From the NCBI GenBank assembly GCA_013306675.1, contig JABLUY010000222.1:1-59744 (forward strand): a DNA stretch of 59,744 nucleotides, in the 5' to 3' direction. Below are positions 48,501-57,807 of the stretch, piece by piece. Both the position numbers and the translations under genes were made by a program. This stretch comes from Thraustochytrium sp. TN22 (lineage: Eukaryota > Sar > Bigyra > Thraustochytrida > Thraustochytriidae). Each line of letters opens with the position of its first letter. Positions within the stretch are counted from its first letter, which is position 1. The notes below the pieces were generated by a model, which was not told the origin of the DNA, made no database searches, and saw nothing but the letters and a program-made list of their open reading frames with translations.

Positions 48501-49607
48501 CGCTCAACGCACCGCGACGGCCCAACGCGAGGGCCGCGAGGGCCGCTCCCGCACTCTCACCCTCAGCGCGCGCGGCGCCGCGCGGGGCTCCTGCCAGGGG
48601 GCGAGTGGCCGGCGCCGCGCAGCCGCCGCGGCCCGGCCCCGCCGCGCGCCTGCAGCCAGCGCCGGTGGCTGCCTTGCCTGCCTGCCTTGCCTGCCTGCTG
48701 CCGCCGCAAAGCACGGCCTGAGGCCGCCGCGGCCCGTTTCGCGCGCAGCGCGGCGCGGCGCGGCGCTGCGCAGCCGGCCAAGTCAACGCCGCGGGAGGGA
48801 GGGGGCGAGCGAGCCCGCAGGGGGACTCGGAGGCAGCACCGGAGGCGCGGGCGAGGCCAGGCAGGCCGCCCGGCGGACGGCGCGCGCGACCCGGAGGCGA
48901 CACGAGCGCGCCGGCAGGCTGGCGCTCGTGGCGCAAGGCGCAGCGCTGCCCAAGCGACGCGAGGCGGAGGAAGCAAGGAAGGAAGGAAGGAAGAGGGCGT
49001 GAGTGTTGGCGAGTGCTCGGCGGGAGGAAAGCTTTCAAGGCGGGCGTGCGGGAGGAAGAAAGGAGGGCAGGCCCGGCCGACCTGCGCCGCCCGTGCGGGC
49101 GCGTCGCGTGGCGCACGGCGGCCAGCCTCGACTGAAAGCAGTCAACGCCATCGCGCCGCGTCGCGCCGCGCCGCACCGCGTCCAAGCGCCGCGTCGCGCC
49201 GCAGCGCAGCGGGCGTGCTTGAATTTCAAATCGGCGCTCACTCGGTCTCACGCACTGCACGGTCAGTCTCGTCGGTCTCTCTCTCCCCGGCGGCCGCCCC
49301 GCCCCGCCCCGCCCCGCCCGCCGCCGCCGCCGCGCCCCGCGCCCGGCCCGCCGCGCGCCCGCGGGCCCGCCCGGCGGCCGGTGCCGGCGCTGCACTGCAC
49401 GGCGCGGCACGGGTGAAGGCGAGCCCCGCGGCTGGGCCGGCGATCGCACGCGGGCCTGCAGCGCCGCAGCTGGACCGCGTAGCGCCAGTAATCCCGACCG
49501 CGCCCGAGCTCCCTGAGCTGACAGCTGCGCCAGCTGCGCCAGAACCGCTCCAGCCGAGGCCAGGGCAGGGCAGGCAGGCAGGCGGACGCGCGGCGGGCGG
49601 GCAGGCA

Positions 49608-49641
<34 letters not shown>

Positions 49642-50771
49642 AGAGCGCGGCGAGGGCGCGAGCGCGAGCGCGACGCGGCGCGGCGCCGCGCCTGCGCGGC
49701 GGCCAAGCGCGGCGCAGGCGGCACGCTTGCCAGGCGTGGCCTTGCACGGCAAACAGGCTAGTGTTGGCCCGCGCGTCATCCGCCGCCGGCGCTGCGACAA
49801 AGAGCGCAGGTAAGCGCTTTTCCACGCCTCGCTCGGCCTCGCGCGAGCGCGAGCGCGAGCGCGGGAGCGCGAGCCTTGGCGCCTGCGCAGAGCGTCGCTC
49901 GACGCGCGATCGAGCTTGCGTGCTGCAAACCGAGATCGATCGGCGCAGCAGGCACAAGCAGGCAGGCAGGCCGGCAGGTAGCGTGTAGCGTGCGTGCGGG
50001 CGTGCTCAAGCCGCAGCCTTCTCCTGCACATCTGTGCTCAAGGCAACAGTAGCCGCCAGATCACATCAGTTCGCCAGGCATCCAGCCAGCCAGCGAGCGG
50101 CATACCTTCCCTGGTGGTGCTGCGTGCAAGGCCTGCAAGCAAGCTTGAGCCGCACGCGGGCGAGAGGTCGTCGACTTTCCCCCCCCACGCCTCGCCTCAC
50201 GCTTTCGGCTCCTCCCGGGCCGGGCCCCGCCTCGATACGCGTCGCACGAGACGAGACGAGACGAGCCGCCAGAGGGGGAGGGACGGTCGGCTTGCCTTCT
50301 GGCAGACAGGCAGGCAGCAGGCGGGCAGGCAGGCGAGAGCTAGCTAGCTTCGCGCGGTCGCTCGCTCGCTTGCTCACCGGCCGAAGCAAGCAAGCGCCAG
50401 CAGTGGAGCAGGGCGGAGCAGCGCATCGCGGCGCGGCGCGGCCCGGCGCGGCGCGGCCAACCAGCCAGCAAAAAGCCAACCCCGCCCCGGTGTGGGCGAC
50501 CCGCGCGAGGCACCCGCGCCTGCGCGCGCACCGCCTGAGCCGGCGGCCGCGCGGCGGCGAGCGCGAATCCGGCACCAGCCGCGAGCTAGTCGTGACCAAG
50601 GCGCGGTCCGGCCGCGGAACGGCGGGCACAGGCGCGAGCGCGGGAGGTAGCAGCTGCAGACGCAGCAGAAGCCGTAGCCGGCCGCGGCCGCAGCCGTCGT
50701 CGCGGCAGCGCGCGCGGCGGCAGCGGAGGCAGCAGCAGCAGCAGCGGCAGCGGCGGCGGCGGTAGGCCGCG
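45576..50771. other. 5.2-kb intergenic region between MYB paralogues
   Basis: No gene is supported. It holds a C run near 45940-45960, palindromic TAGC tracts (about 46018-46039, 47264-47276, 47755-47764, 48446-48456 and 50337-50349), and a CATGCATG-type palindromic cluster near 46233-46270. A (GGAA)n run lies near 48975-48992, CCCCG repeats near 49295-49320, (GGGCGC)n near 49613-49640, and GGCA runs near 49566-49610 and 50303-50333. Large open frames (for example on - from 48.2 to 50.0 kb) have extreme Arg/Ala/Pro composition and no domain. A hidden multi-exon gene cannot be fully excluded. Confidence 0.5.
46018..46039. repeat. Palindromic TAGC tetranucleotide tract
   Basis: The longest of several GCTAGCTAGC tracts in the window. 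Others lie at about 8049-8068, 16103-16121, 16434-16457, 26169-26181, 47264-47276, 47755-47764, 48446-48456 and 50337-50349. All are intergenic. Confidence 0.8.
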
Positions 50772-53150
50772 ATGACGGGCGCGCCGCAGCAGACGCCGTC
50801 GGCGCTCGCGCGGCTCGCGCCCGAGGCCAAGCTGGGGGGGATGGTGCGAACCGCGGACGGCCAGGCACCAGGCGGCCAGGCACCATCGAGGGACGCTAGC
50901 GTCGCCATCGGTGGTACGGAGAAGTCGGTCAAGCTCGAGGCCACGCCGCGAAAGCAGCAAGGCCAGCAAACGCAAGACGCCGCAGCAGCCCTCGCCATGG
51001 CCGTCGCGATGCAGCAGCAGCAGCAGCAGCAACATAAAAAGGCCGTCACCCCGATGCAGGCCTCCGCCAGCGCCGCCGCCACAGCCGCGGACCTGGGCAA
51101 CACCACGCCCTCCTTCGCCGCAGCCGGCGCATCCAAGAAGCGCCCGCGCAGCGAACCGCGAGGCCGCTCACAAGTTGAAGACGAAGAGGAAGATGCCGAG
51201 GAGGACGACGACGAGGAGGGCGACGACGACGACGAGGAAGACGACGACGAGGAGGAGGCCGCCGACGGCAAGACGCCCGACCGCAGCGGCAGCAGCGGCG
51301 ACGGCAAGAAGAAAAAGAAAAAGAACAAGGACAAGGCGCGCCGCAAGCTCACTTGGAGCGCCGACGAGGACCGCCTCCTCCGCGACACCCTCGAGCAATT
51401 CAACGTCAAGGTCGCCGAGAACGGCCACAGCATCCTCGAGGGCTCCTGGTCCGACATTGCCTCGCGCATCCCCGGCCGCAGCGCCAAGCAGTGCCGCGAG
51501 CGGTGGTGCTACAACCTCTGCCCCACCATCAAGCGCGACGCCTGGTCGCTCGACGAGGACGTCCTCCTCCTCGAAACGCAGCGCCGCTATGGCAACCACT
51601 GGTCGCTCATCGCGCGCCAGATCCCCGGCCGCACCGGCGACAACGTCAAGATCCGCTTCAAGTCCATACTGCGCGCGGCGCGCCGCCTTTGGACCCCGGA
51701 CGAGGACCGCCGCCTCATTAACCTCCACCGCTACGTCGGCCCCAACTGGGAGTACATCGCCCAGAAGCTCGGCAGCCGCACGCGCAACGCAGCGCGCAAC
51801 CGCTACCAGCTCCTCACCGACGGCTCCGCGCTGCGCGCCCCTTCGCCCGGCACGCCCGAGCAGGTGCTCGTCGACGACCGCTACGAGCAGCTCACGCGCT
51901 ACGTCCTCGGCCTTTGCAGGCCCAAGGCTGTACTCGGCAAGCGCGACCTCGCCGACGCCGCGGCCGAAGCCGGGGACCCCTCTGCCGCTGCCGCGCTCGA
52001 CTCGGCCGACCTCCTCTCGCCCAACCCGGCCAAGCTTCGCAAGCACGAGCCCAACGCGTCTTCTGCGGACGGCGCTTCCCTTGCCGCGGTCGGCCCCGGC
52101 GCTTCCTTCGAGTCCCCCAAGGGCACCGAGGTTCAGTACCTGCTCCCGCGCGCCAACGCCGGCCTGCCGCCCCCGCCGCCTGATGTCGCTGCGCTCGGCC
52201 AGCTGCATCAGCAGCAGCAGCAGCAGCAGCCGCAGCAGCAGCCTTCGCTCGCGGATATGCTGCGCATGGCCACCTACAACTCTCGCCCGCCTGCGTCTTC
52301 TGCGCCTCCTGCACCTGCCCCGCCGCTTGCCGCTGCTGCTTCTTCCTCGTCCTCGTCCGCACCACCTTCGACTTCGGAGCTCCAGCTTCTGCGCGCCCTC
52401 GCCACCACGCTCGGAGTCCTTGGCCCCAACCAGCAGCAGCAGCCTCTGCAGCAGCAGCAGCAGCAGCAGCAGCCGTCCAACCAGAACATCATGGACATGC
52501 TGCGCTACGTAGCGGCCGAGATGTCAGCGCCTCCGCAGCCTTCCTATCCTTACCCCCAGCAGCAGCAGCAGCAGGACTCGCGCAGGCCCGACATGGCCAG
52601 CTCCTCGGCACACCTCGACATTGCGCGTCTCATCTCCTCGCTGCAGCAGCAGCCCCAGGGTGCCAACACCGCACAGCTCCATCAGCTTCAGTACATGCAA
52701 CAGCAGCAACAGCAGCAGCAGCAGCAAGACCTCATGCTGCAGCAGCTCCTGCAGCAGCAGCAGCAGCAGCAGCAGCAGCCGACGTCGAGCCACTTCTCTG
52801 CCAACAAGCAGCAGCTGCCGTACCCGTCTTCAGCGCTTCTCAACAGCTTTGCCGGCGCACCCGACTCCTCGTACGGGCCCAACGGCAACAACTCGCTACA
52901 GAATGTGCTGGCGCTGGCCGACTCGCTGCGCACCAATGGCGCCCCGTCCTCCTCGCGCCAGCAGTACTACCCGCAGCAGCAGCAGCAGCGGCAGCAACCT
53001 TCGTCTGCAGCTTCCTTTCTGCCGCCGCCTGCCGCCGTGTTGCCGGCGCCGGCGTCCCCAGCATGGGATCCTCGGCGGCCTTCCGATGAGGCCTCCGGTG
53101 GAAACTCCTCCCGCGCAGGCGACAAGCGCTCGGTTGCGCACCTCCTCTGA
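50772..53150 (+). CDS. Three-repeat MYB transcription factor 2, polyQ-rich
   Basis: A 792-aa paralogue of the upstream MYB protein. Residues 1-190 are low-complexity with a polyQ tract, an acidic Asp/Glu block (about 136-158) and a Lys-rich nuclear-localisation-type block just before the MYB domain. The three repeats span about 192-350. Repeat 1 has LTWSADED, then GSW and ERW, with the same long first spacing as its paralogue. The third aromatic is Phe (KIRF) in repeat 2 and Tyr (RNRY) in repeat 3. Shared strings such as RSAKQCRERW and VKIRFKSILRA show recent common origin. The C-terminal 440 residues carry at least eight CAG-coded Gln tracts. It is probably a nuclear regulator; targets are unknown. 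Confidence 0.93.
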   Translation: MTGAPQQTPSALARLAPEAKLGGMVRTADGQAPGGQAPSRDASVAIGGTEKSVKLEATPRKQQGQQTQDAAAALAMAVAMQQQQQQQHKKAVTPMQASASAAATAADLGNTTPSFAAAGASKKRPRSEPRGRSQVEDEEEDAEEDDDEEGDDDDEEDDDEEEAADGKTPDRSGSSGDGKKKKKKNKDKARRKLTWSADEDRLLRDTLEQFNVKVAENGHSILEGSWSDIASRIPGRSAKQCRERWCYNLCPTIKRDAWSLDEDVLLLETQRRYGNHWSLIARQIPGRTGDNVKIRFKSILRAARRLWTPDEDRRLINLHRYVGPNWEYIAQKLGSRTRNAARNRYQLLTDGSALRAPSPGTPEQVLVDDRYEQLTRYVLGLCRPKAVLGKRDLADAAAEAGDPSAAAALDSADLLSPNPAKLRKHEPNASSADGASLAAVGPGASFESPKGTEVQYLLPRANAGLPPPPPDVAALGQLHQQQQQQQPQQQPSLADMLRMATYNSRPPASSAPPAPAPPLAAAASSSSSSAPPSTSELQLLRALATTLGVLGPNQQQQPLQQQQQQQQPSNQNIMDMLRYVAAEMSAPPQPSYPYPQQQQQQDSRRPDMASSSAHLDIARLISSLQQQPQGANTAQLHQLQYMQQQQQQQQQQDLMLQQLLQQQQQQQQQPTSSHFSANKQQLPYPSSALLNSFAGAPDSSYGPNGNNSLQNVLALADSLRTNGAPSSSRQQYYPQQQQQRQQPSSAASFLPPPAAVLPAPASPAWDPRRPSDEASGGNSSRAGDKRSVAHLL

Positions 53151-53204
53151 CCACACTTGCGCACCCTTGTGAGACCATAGTTTTCTTCCCTTTGCATCTT
53201 TCAT

Positions 53205-53540
53205 TCTCTTCTTTTCGCTCCGAGTTTCTTGGCTTGGCTAGGAGAAGTATGATGCGTTCCGATTCGCATCGCATACCACAAGTCTCTTGGCTTGGAGGAG
53301 AAGCAAACTTTTTTCGCCCCGAGTCGCTTGGCTTGGAGGAGAAGCAACCTTTTTTTCGCTCCAAGTTGCTTTGCTTGGAGGAGAAGCAAACTTTTTTTCG
53401 CTCCAAGTCGCTTGGATCTCCGGAGAAGCAAACTTTTTTCCGCTCCAAATCTTTTGGCTTGGAGGAGAAGCAAAATGCATGTTCCATTTTCTCTTTCTTT
53501 TTCGCTCCGAGTCGCATACTACAAGTCTGAGAAGCAAATG
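53205..53540. repeat. Imperfect 37-47-bp repeats at convergent gene ends
   Basis: The motif gcttggaggagaagcaa, or a variant, recurs at about 53290, 53331, 53373, 53410 and 53457, each followed by a T-rich run and CGCTCC(A/G)AGT. Spacing varies from 37 to 47 bp. Decayed copies extend to both sides. The array fills the gap between the 3' ends of MYB 2 (+) and CSN6 (-). It may contribute termination or polyadenylation signals, which is inference. Confidence 0.8.
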
Positions 53541-53608
53541 GCACTGTCCGTCGCGGCCACCAAGCATCTTGCGCCCTTCAACTCATCTTCATTCACATAC
53601 GAGGCTCG

Positions 53609-54773
53609 TCAGTGCCTGCGGCCTCCCACGGACTCGTGGCCCACCACGGCCACGTCCGCACTCAAAGCGTTCACCTTGGCTTGCAAGTCCGTCACGGCGG
53701 CCGTAGCCTTGGTCAGCATCGCCAGATACGTGACGAGCTGCGCGTCGTCCAACTCCGATCGGAACTCGTTGTCGAAGGCGTCCTGCTGCACCACCGGCAG
53801 CCGCTGCGAGACCGCCGCGATCTCGCGGAGCACAGCCTGGTTCTTGGGCAGCTTGCCGCTGCGCGTCTGCGCCACGTAGGCCTCCAGCACACGCATCCGC
53901 TTCGTCAGCATCTGCACCGAGTTCGCCAGGTCCTCGAGAGTCGGCACGAGCGAAGACTCGCGCGCGCCGCGCGCGCCCCCGCCCTTGACGATGTGGTCGA
54001 TCGTGATGCGCTCCGGCTCCACCGTCTCAATCTGAAAGTCCATGTCCACAAAGATCATCGTTGGCACCTCGTCAATCACCTGCAGCACCGACTCCAGCAC
54101 CTTGACCGGCAGCTCCTTGCTCTGCGCGTCGATACGCGGGTCCACCACCACCAGCAACGGGCTCTCGTTGAACGTCGACATGGCGCGGTGGATCGCCATG
54201 TCCTCCTCCGTCACCTCGCCGCCCACAGAGTACCACCCCAGCACCTCATACTGCGGGAAGACCGCCTCGAAGTGGCCCTTCTTCTCCTCAATGAACCCCA
54301 TGTCCAGCTGCAACACGCCCTGCTCGTCCCGCGCGTACGGCATCTCGAACGAGTCCAGCACGTGCACGGCGCGGCCCACCTGGTTGCCAAACAGGAGCCC
54401 AATCACGCGCTTCACCCCGCCTTCTTCGCTCTGCTGCTGCGGCCCCAGCTGCTCGCGCGTGTAGTGGTCTGACACGTTCACTAGCACCAGCTGCGCGGAA
54501 ACACGAAAACGATGCAGAAGCACGCGCGTCAGTCTTTCGCATTCGCCCCCAAAGGCTTCCCCTCGGCTGCGAGCGTAGCGGCCGCGCCCCGCGGGATGGT
54601 TCTCCTCGCTCAAGATACTCGCCAACTCATGCAGGACCACCTCCCTCATCTCGCCTGCCTCACGGCCCGCGGCTGGCGCGCCGGGGCGCACGAGAGCGCG
54701 GCGCCGGCGCGGCGCGGCGACGTGGACGTACCGGGTGCAGGCCGACCGCGGCCTTGCCGGAGGCCTCGGCCAT
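53609..54773 (-). CDS. CSN6: COP9 signalosome subunit 6, two exons
   Basis: MPN-domain subunit of the COP9 signalosome, which removes NEDD8 from cullins. Exon 1 is 54773-54732 (14 codons, MAEASGKAAVGLHP). A 241-nt intron (54731-54491) begins GTACGT and ends in a pyrimidine-containing CGCAG. Exon 2 is 54490-53609. Joining gives GLHPLVLVNVSDHY, the hallmark start of CSN6 MPN domains, and a 307-aa protein close to the usual length. The MPN domain spans about 10-150 and lacks the JAMM metal ligands, as expected for CSN6, a non-catalytic partner. The C-terminal helical part includes LTKRMRVLEAYV. A single-exon reading would add an unrelated N-terminus. Confidence 0.92.
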
Positions 54774-54984
54774 GGCGGCGGCGTCCGCGCGCGGCAGCGA
54801 GCGACGACTACGTTGGTGCTCTGCTGGCAAACCAAGGCAGGCAGGCAGGCAGGCAGACTCCTTTCGCCGGCCTGCGGCGCGGCGCAGCGCGGCGTGGCGC
54901 GGCGCGGCGGGCGGCGGGCGGCGGCGGCGGCGGCGGCGGCAGCAGCAGCAGCGAGCCGAGCGGCCCGGGCCGGGCCGTGCCGCC
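54774..54984. promoter_or_regulatory. Bidirectional promoter, CSN6 / MAT1
   Basis: Only 211 bp separate the start codons of two divergent housekeeping genes, so a shared promoter is likely. It contains a GGCA tetranucleotide run at about 54836-54858, GGCGCGGC repeats and a GGC/AGC trinucleotide run before the MAT1 start. I see no TATA box. Co-regulation is inference. Confidence 0.5.
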
Positions 54985-55881
54985 ATGCTCGAGCTGCTGA
55001 CAAACCTGTGCGCCTTTTGCGGCAACAAGAACCTCAACTTCTTGGCCAAGTCGTTCAGGTTCAAGACGTCCGCCGAGTGCGGCCACCAGGTGTGCTCGAA
55101 CTGCTACCATGGGCCGGTCTTCCAGAGCAAGAAGGTCGTCCCGTGCCCGACGTGCTCGAGGCCCATGAAGAAGGCGCAGCTCAAGGACAAGTCCTGGGAG
55201 GAGCTCCAGTACGACAAGGAGGTCAAAGTGCGCCGAGAGGTGATGCGCGTCTTCAACCTGGTGCGCGAAGACTTTGCCAGCGACGCAGAGTACAACGACT
55301 TTCGCGAGCTCGCAGAGTCCGTCGCCTATCACAAACTCAACAACCTGCGGCCCGAGTGGGTCGACCACACCATGGAGCAGACGGAGAACAAGTACCGCGC
55401 CAAGATCCAGCGCCGCCGCGCGATTCTGCTCGACGAGCGCCGTCGCTTCGCCGAGCAGCAGGTCGAAGAGACCGAACGCAAGCGCGAGGAGCTGCTAGAG
55501 CTCATGGAGGCCGAGGAGGAGGAGCGCGCGCTCCGCGCGCTTGAGCGCGAGGAGGGTGTGCAGGTCGAGCTCGGTGAACGGCGCCGTTCCAAGGTCGCCG
55601 AGATGCGCGCGCGCAAGAAGAAGGAGCAGGAGGAGGCTCGCGAGCGCGCTGCCATCCAGCAGGGCTACGGCCCGCAGGTGCTCCAGTTCAGCCAGGCCGC
55701 GCAGCTTTGGACCGCGCACCAGCTCGAGACCCAACCGCGCAAGGCCCAGGTGCAGCCCAAGACCGACAACGACGAGATCGACCCGGACGAGCTGCGTCGC
55801 CGGCAGCAGGAGGGCGGTGGCCTGGACCGGGCCGCCTTCCAGCGCCGCACGCGCGAGCTGATACTCGCTGGCCTTGCCTGA
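54985..55881 (+). CDS. MAT1: CDK-activating kinase assembly factor MAT1 (TFIIH subunit)
   Basis: A 298-aa homologue of MAT1/Tfb3, which holds CDK7-cyclin H together and links it to the TFIIH core. The N-terminal C3HC4 RING spans about residues 9-58 (CAFC, then ECGHQVCSNC, then CPTC). The MAT1 helical region follows, with YDKEVKVRREVMRVFNLVRE and EYNDF, both diagnostic for the family, and then a long Glu/Arg-rich coiled coil to about residue 225. The C-terminus is short and divergent. ATG 54985 places the RING next to the start, as in other MAT1 proteins. The gene is head-to-head with CSN6. Confidence 0.94.
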   Translation: MLELLTNLCAFCGNKNLNFLAKSFRFKTSAECGHQVCSNCYHGPVFQSKKVVPCPTCSRPMKKAQLKDKSWEELQYDKEVKVRREVMRVFNLVREDFASDAEYNDFRELAESVAYHKLNNLRPEWVDHTMEQTENKYRAKIQRRRAILLDERRRFAEQQVEETERKREELLELMEAEEEERALRALEREEGVQVELGERRRSKVAEMRARKKKEQEEARERAAIQQGYGPQVLQFSQAAQLWTAHQLETQPRKAQVQPKTDNDEIDPDELRRRQQEGGGLDRAAFQRRTRELILAGLA

Positions 55882-55973
55882 TGGCCAATGCACCACACCC
55901 CAACAAGCAAACAACGACAAGTAACCGATATTTTGTACCTTGATGTCCCCTCACTTACGAAAAGAACTCTTCG

Positions 55974-56240
55974 CCTACACGAGGTCTCGCCACCGACGCC
56001 GGCGCGGAGTCCCCCATTCACCGGCAAGTCCCAGAATGTCTCGCGCAGGAGCGCCGCGGCCGCGGACTGCGCCGCATCAAAGGCCGCGCCGTACGCAGCT
56101 GACCGCGGACTGCGTCGCATCAAAGGGCGCGCAGTACGCAGCTGACCGCGGACTGCGCCGCATCAAATACGCAGCTGACCGCGGACGGCGCCGCATCAAG
56201 TACGCAGCTAACCGCGGACTGCGCCGCATCAAAGGCCGTG
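55974..56240 (-). pseudogene. Decayed copy of the aminotransferase tail plus short tandem repeats
   Basis: Read on -, bases about 56085-55974 encode AAFDAAQSAAAALLRE and LPVNG, matching AAFDAAHSTAAPLMRD and LPVDG of the adjacent DegT-type gene (about 56450-56525). Next to it the block gaccgcggactgcg(c/t)cgcatcaaa is repeated at 56058, 56101, 56144, 56177 and 56210, with spacings of 43 or 33 bp (a 10-bp insert in some). So a fragment of the gene's 3' end was copied into its own downstream flank and then amplified in part. Confidence 0.75.
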
Positions 56241-56375
56241 CAGTGCGCACACACTTGAGGCTCGTCTTGTCGCACCAAAGCCCAGCATACGCCTCCCTAC
56301 GCTGATCCTCGACTGACGACCAACACACGCACGAACTAGCAAACCCCCCAAAAGAGAAGCCATCATGTTGTACAC

Positions 56376-57807
56376 TCACAAACGACTCTTGCCTACACTT
56401 GCTCGCAACGCCTGCACCAGCTTGCTCGCCACCGAAGCCGGCGTGTCTCCGTCCACTGGCAAGTACAGGATGTCGCGCATGAGCGGCGCGGCCGTGGAGT
56501 GCGCCGCGTCAAAGGCCGCACGGTACGCAGCCGATCGCTCCGTCACCACGCTGTCCACACACATGAGGCTCGTCGTAGACGCCGTCGCGTCAAAGCCCTG
56601 GCTCAGCATGCGCCGCGCCACGCCGCGAGGGTCTGCCACGCACACGGGAAACAGCCAGTACCAGTGCTGCGCCGCATTCGCACCCGGCACACGCACGCCC
56701 GGGATCTCGCGCAGGTCATCCGCGAGGTCAGCGCACAGCGCGCGGCGACGCTCCAAGCGGGCCGCGTCAAAGCTTTGCAACCGGTGCAGCAGCAGCGCAA
56801 GCTGCGCCGCCGGAGGCCGCAGCCGAATTCCCTGGAAGAGGTCCTGTCCCGCAAAGCCGCGCGTATTCGCCAGCAAAACGTCCAAGTGGTCTCCTACGCT
56901 TGCGCGCAACGTTAGTGTCTCTCCGCGGCCGGCGTCGCAACATCTAGCAACAAACCTACGCCCCGACGCGCGCACCATGCGCACAAAGGCCGCGTACAAA
57001 CGCGAGCTGTTGAGCACCGGAGAGGCCGCCGCATACTTGAGCACGCGGTTGCGAAAGACGCTCAGTGGCTGCACCGCGTAGTGCGCGAGCCGGTCGCGCA
57101 CCGCCTCGCGCACCTCCGCGTCCGACACGCGCATCAGCGCGCAGCCCAGCGCCGTCTCCGTCTTGATCGTGCCGAAGCTAAAGAACGAGGCAGCCACGTC
57201 GTCCCGCCCGCGATACAGCGGCCCGCAGTACGCCTCCGCGCAGTCCTCCACCACGAGAATGTCATGCGCGCGCGCCCACGCCACGGCCGCGTCCAGGTCG
57301 CAGATGGACCCGAACACGTGCGAGACCACCAGCAGCCGCGTCCGCGCCGTCTGCGCGCGCTCCAGGGCCTCCTGCTGCGGCGCCAGCGTCTCAAAGTCAA
57401 TGTCCACCGCCACCGGCACCAGCCCGTGCGCCTCCACGATGTGCACCATGTCCGGAATGGTCACCGCGCTCATGAGCACCTCCGTCTCGCGCGGCAGTGC
57501 CAAGGCCCCTAGCAAGGCATCAAAGCCCGTCCTGAAAGGAATAGCAGAAAAAGGCGCACGTCAGTCATTCACCGCCGAGGCCACCCACCGACTCGGACCA
57601 AGCAGAGGTGCGCACGTACCGCACCGAGAGCGCCACCAGCGCGTCGCCCGCCTCGGCCGACCACGCCTGCTCCAACTGCGCCTCCAGAGATGCGCGCTCC
57701 GATTCCCGCGTCAACATGCACGCGCGCGCCGCGAACCGCAGCGCGCCCGCGCCGATGTCCAGCCGCCGCACCGCCTCCACGCGGCCCGGCACCGTCACCG
57801 CCGCCAT
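56376..57807 (-). CDS. DegT/DnrJ/EryC1-type PLP aminotransferase, two exons
   Basis: A 447-aa PLP-dependent aminotransferase of the sugar-aminotransferase (DegT/DnrJ/EryC1/StrS) family. Exon 1 is 57807-57620. An 88-nt intron (57619-57532) starts GTACGT and ends TTTCAG. Exon 2 is 57531-56376. Splicing restores SVRTGFDALLGAL, the substrate/PLP-phosphate loop that other members have near the N-terminus. Asp159 in VVEDCAEA should pair with the pyridine nitrogen, and Lys186 in FGTIKTETALG should form the aldimine. The C-terminal domain contains HWYWLFPV. Such enzymes aminate keto-sugars; the substrate here is unknown. Confidence 0.88.

Noticed and set aside
48160-50031. 623-codon minus frame and its + counterpart between the MYB genes
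   Set aside because: Both strands are open because stop codons are rare in this GC-rich DNA; the translations are Arg/Ala/Pro-rich without motifs.
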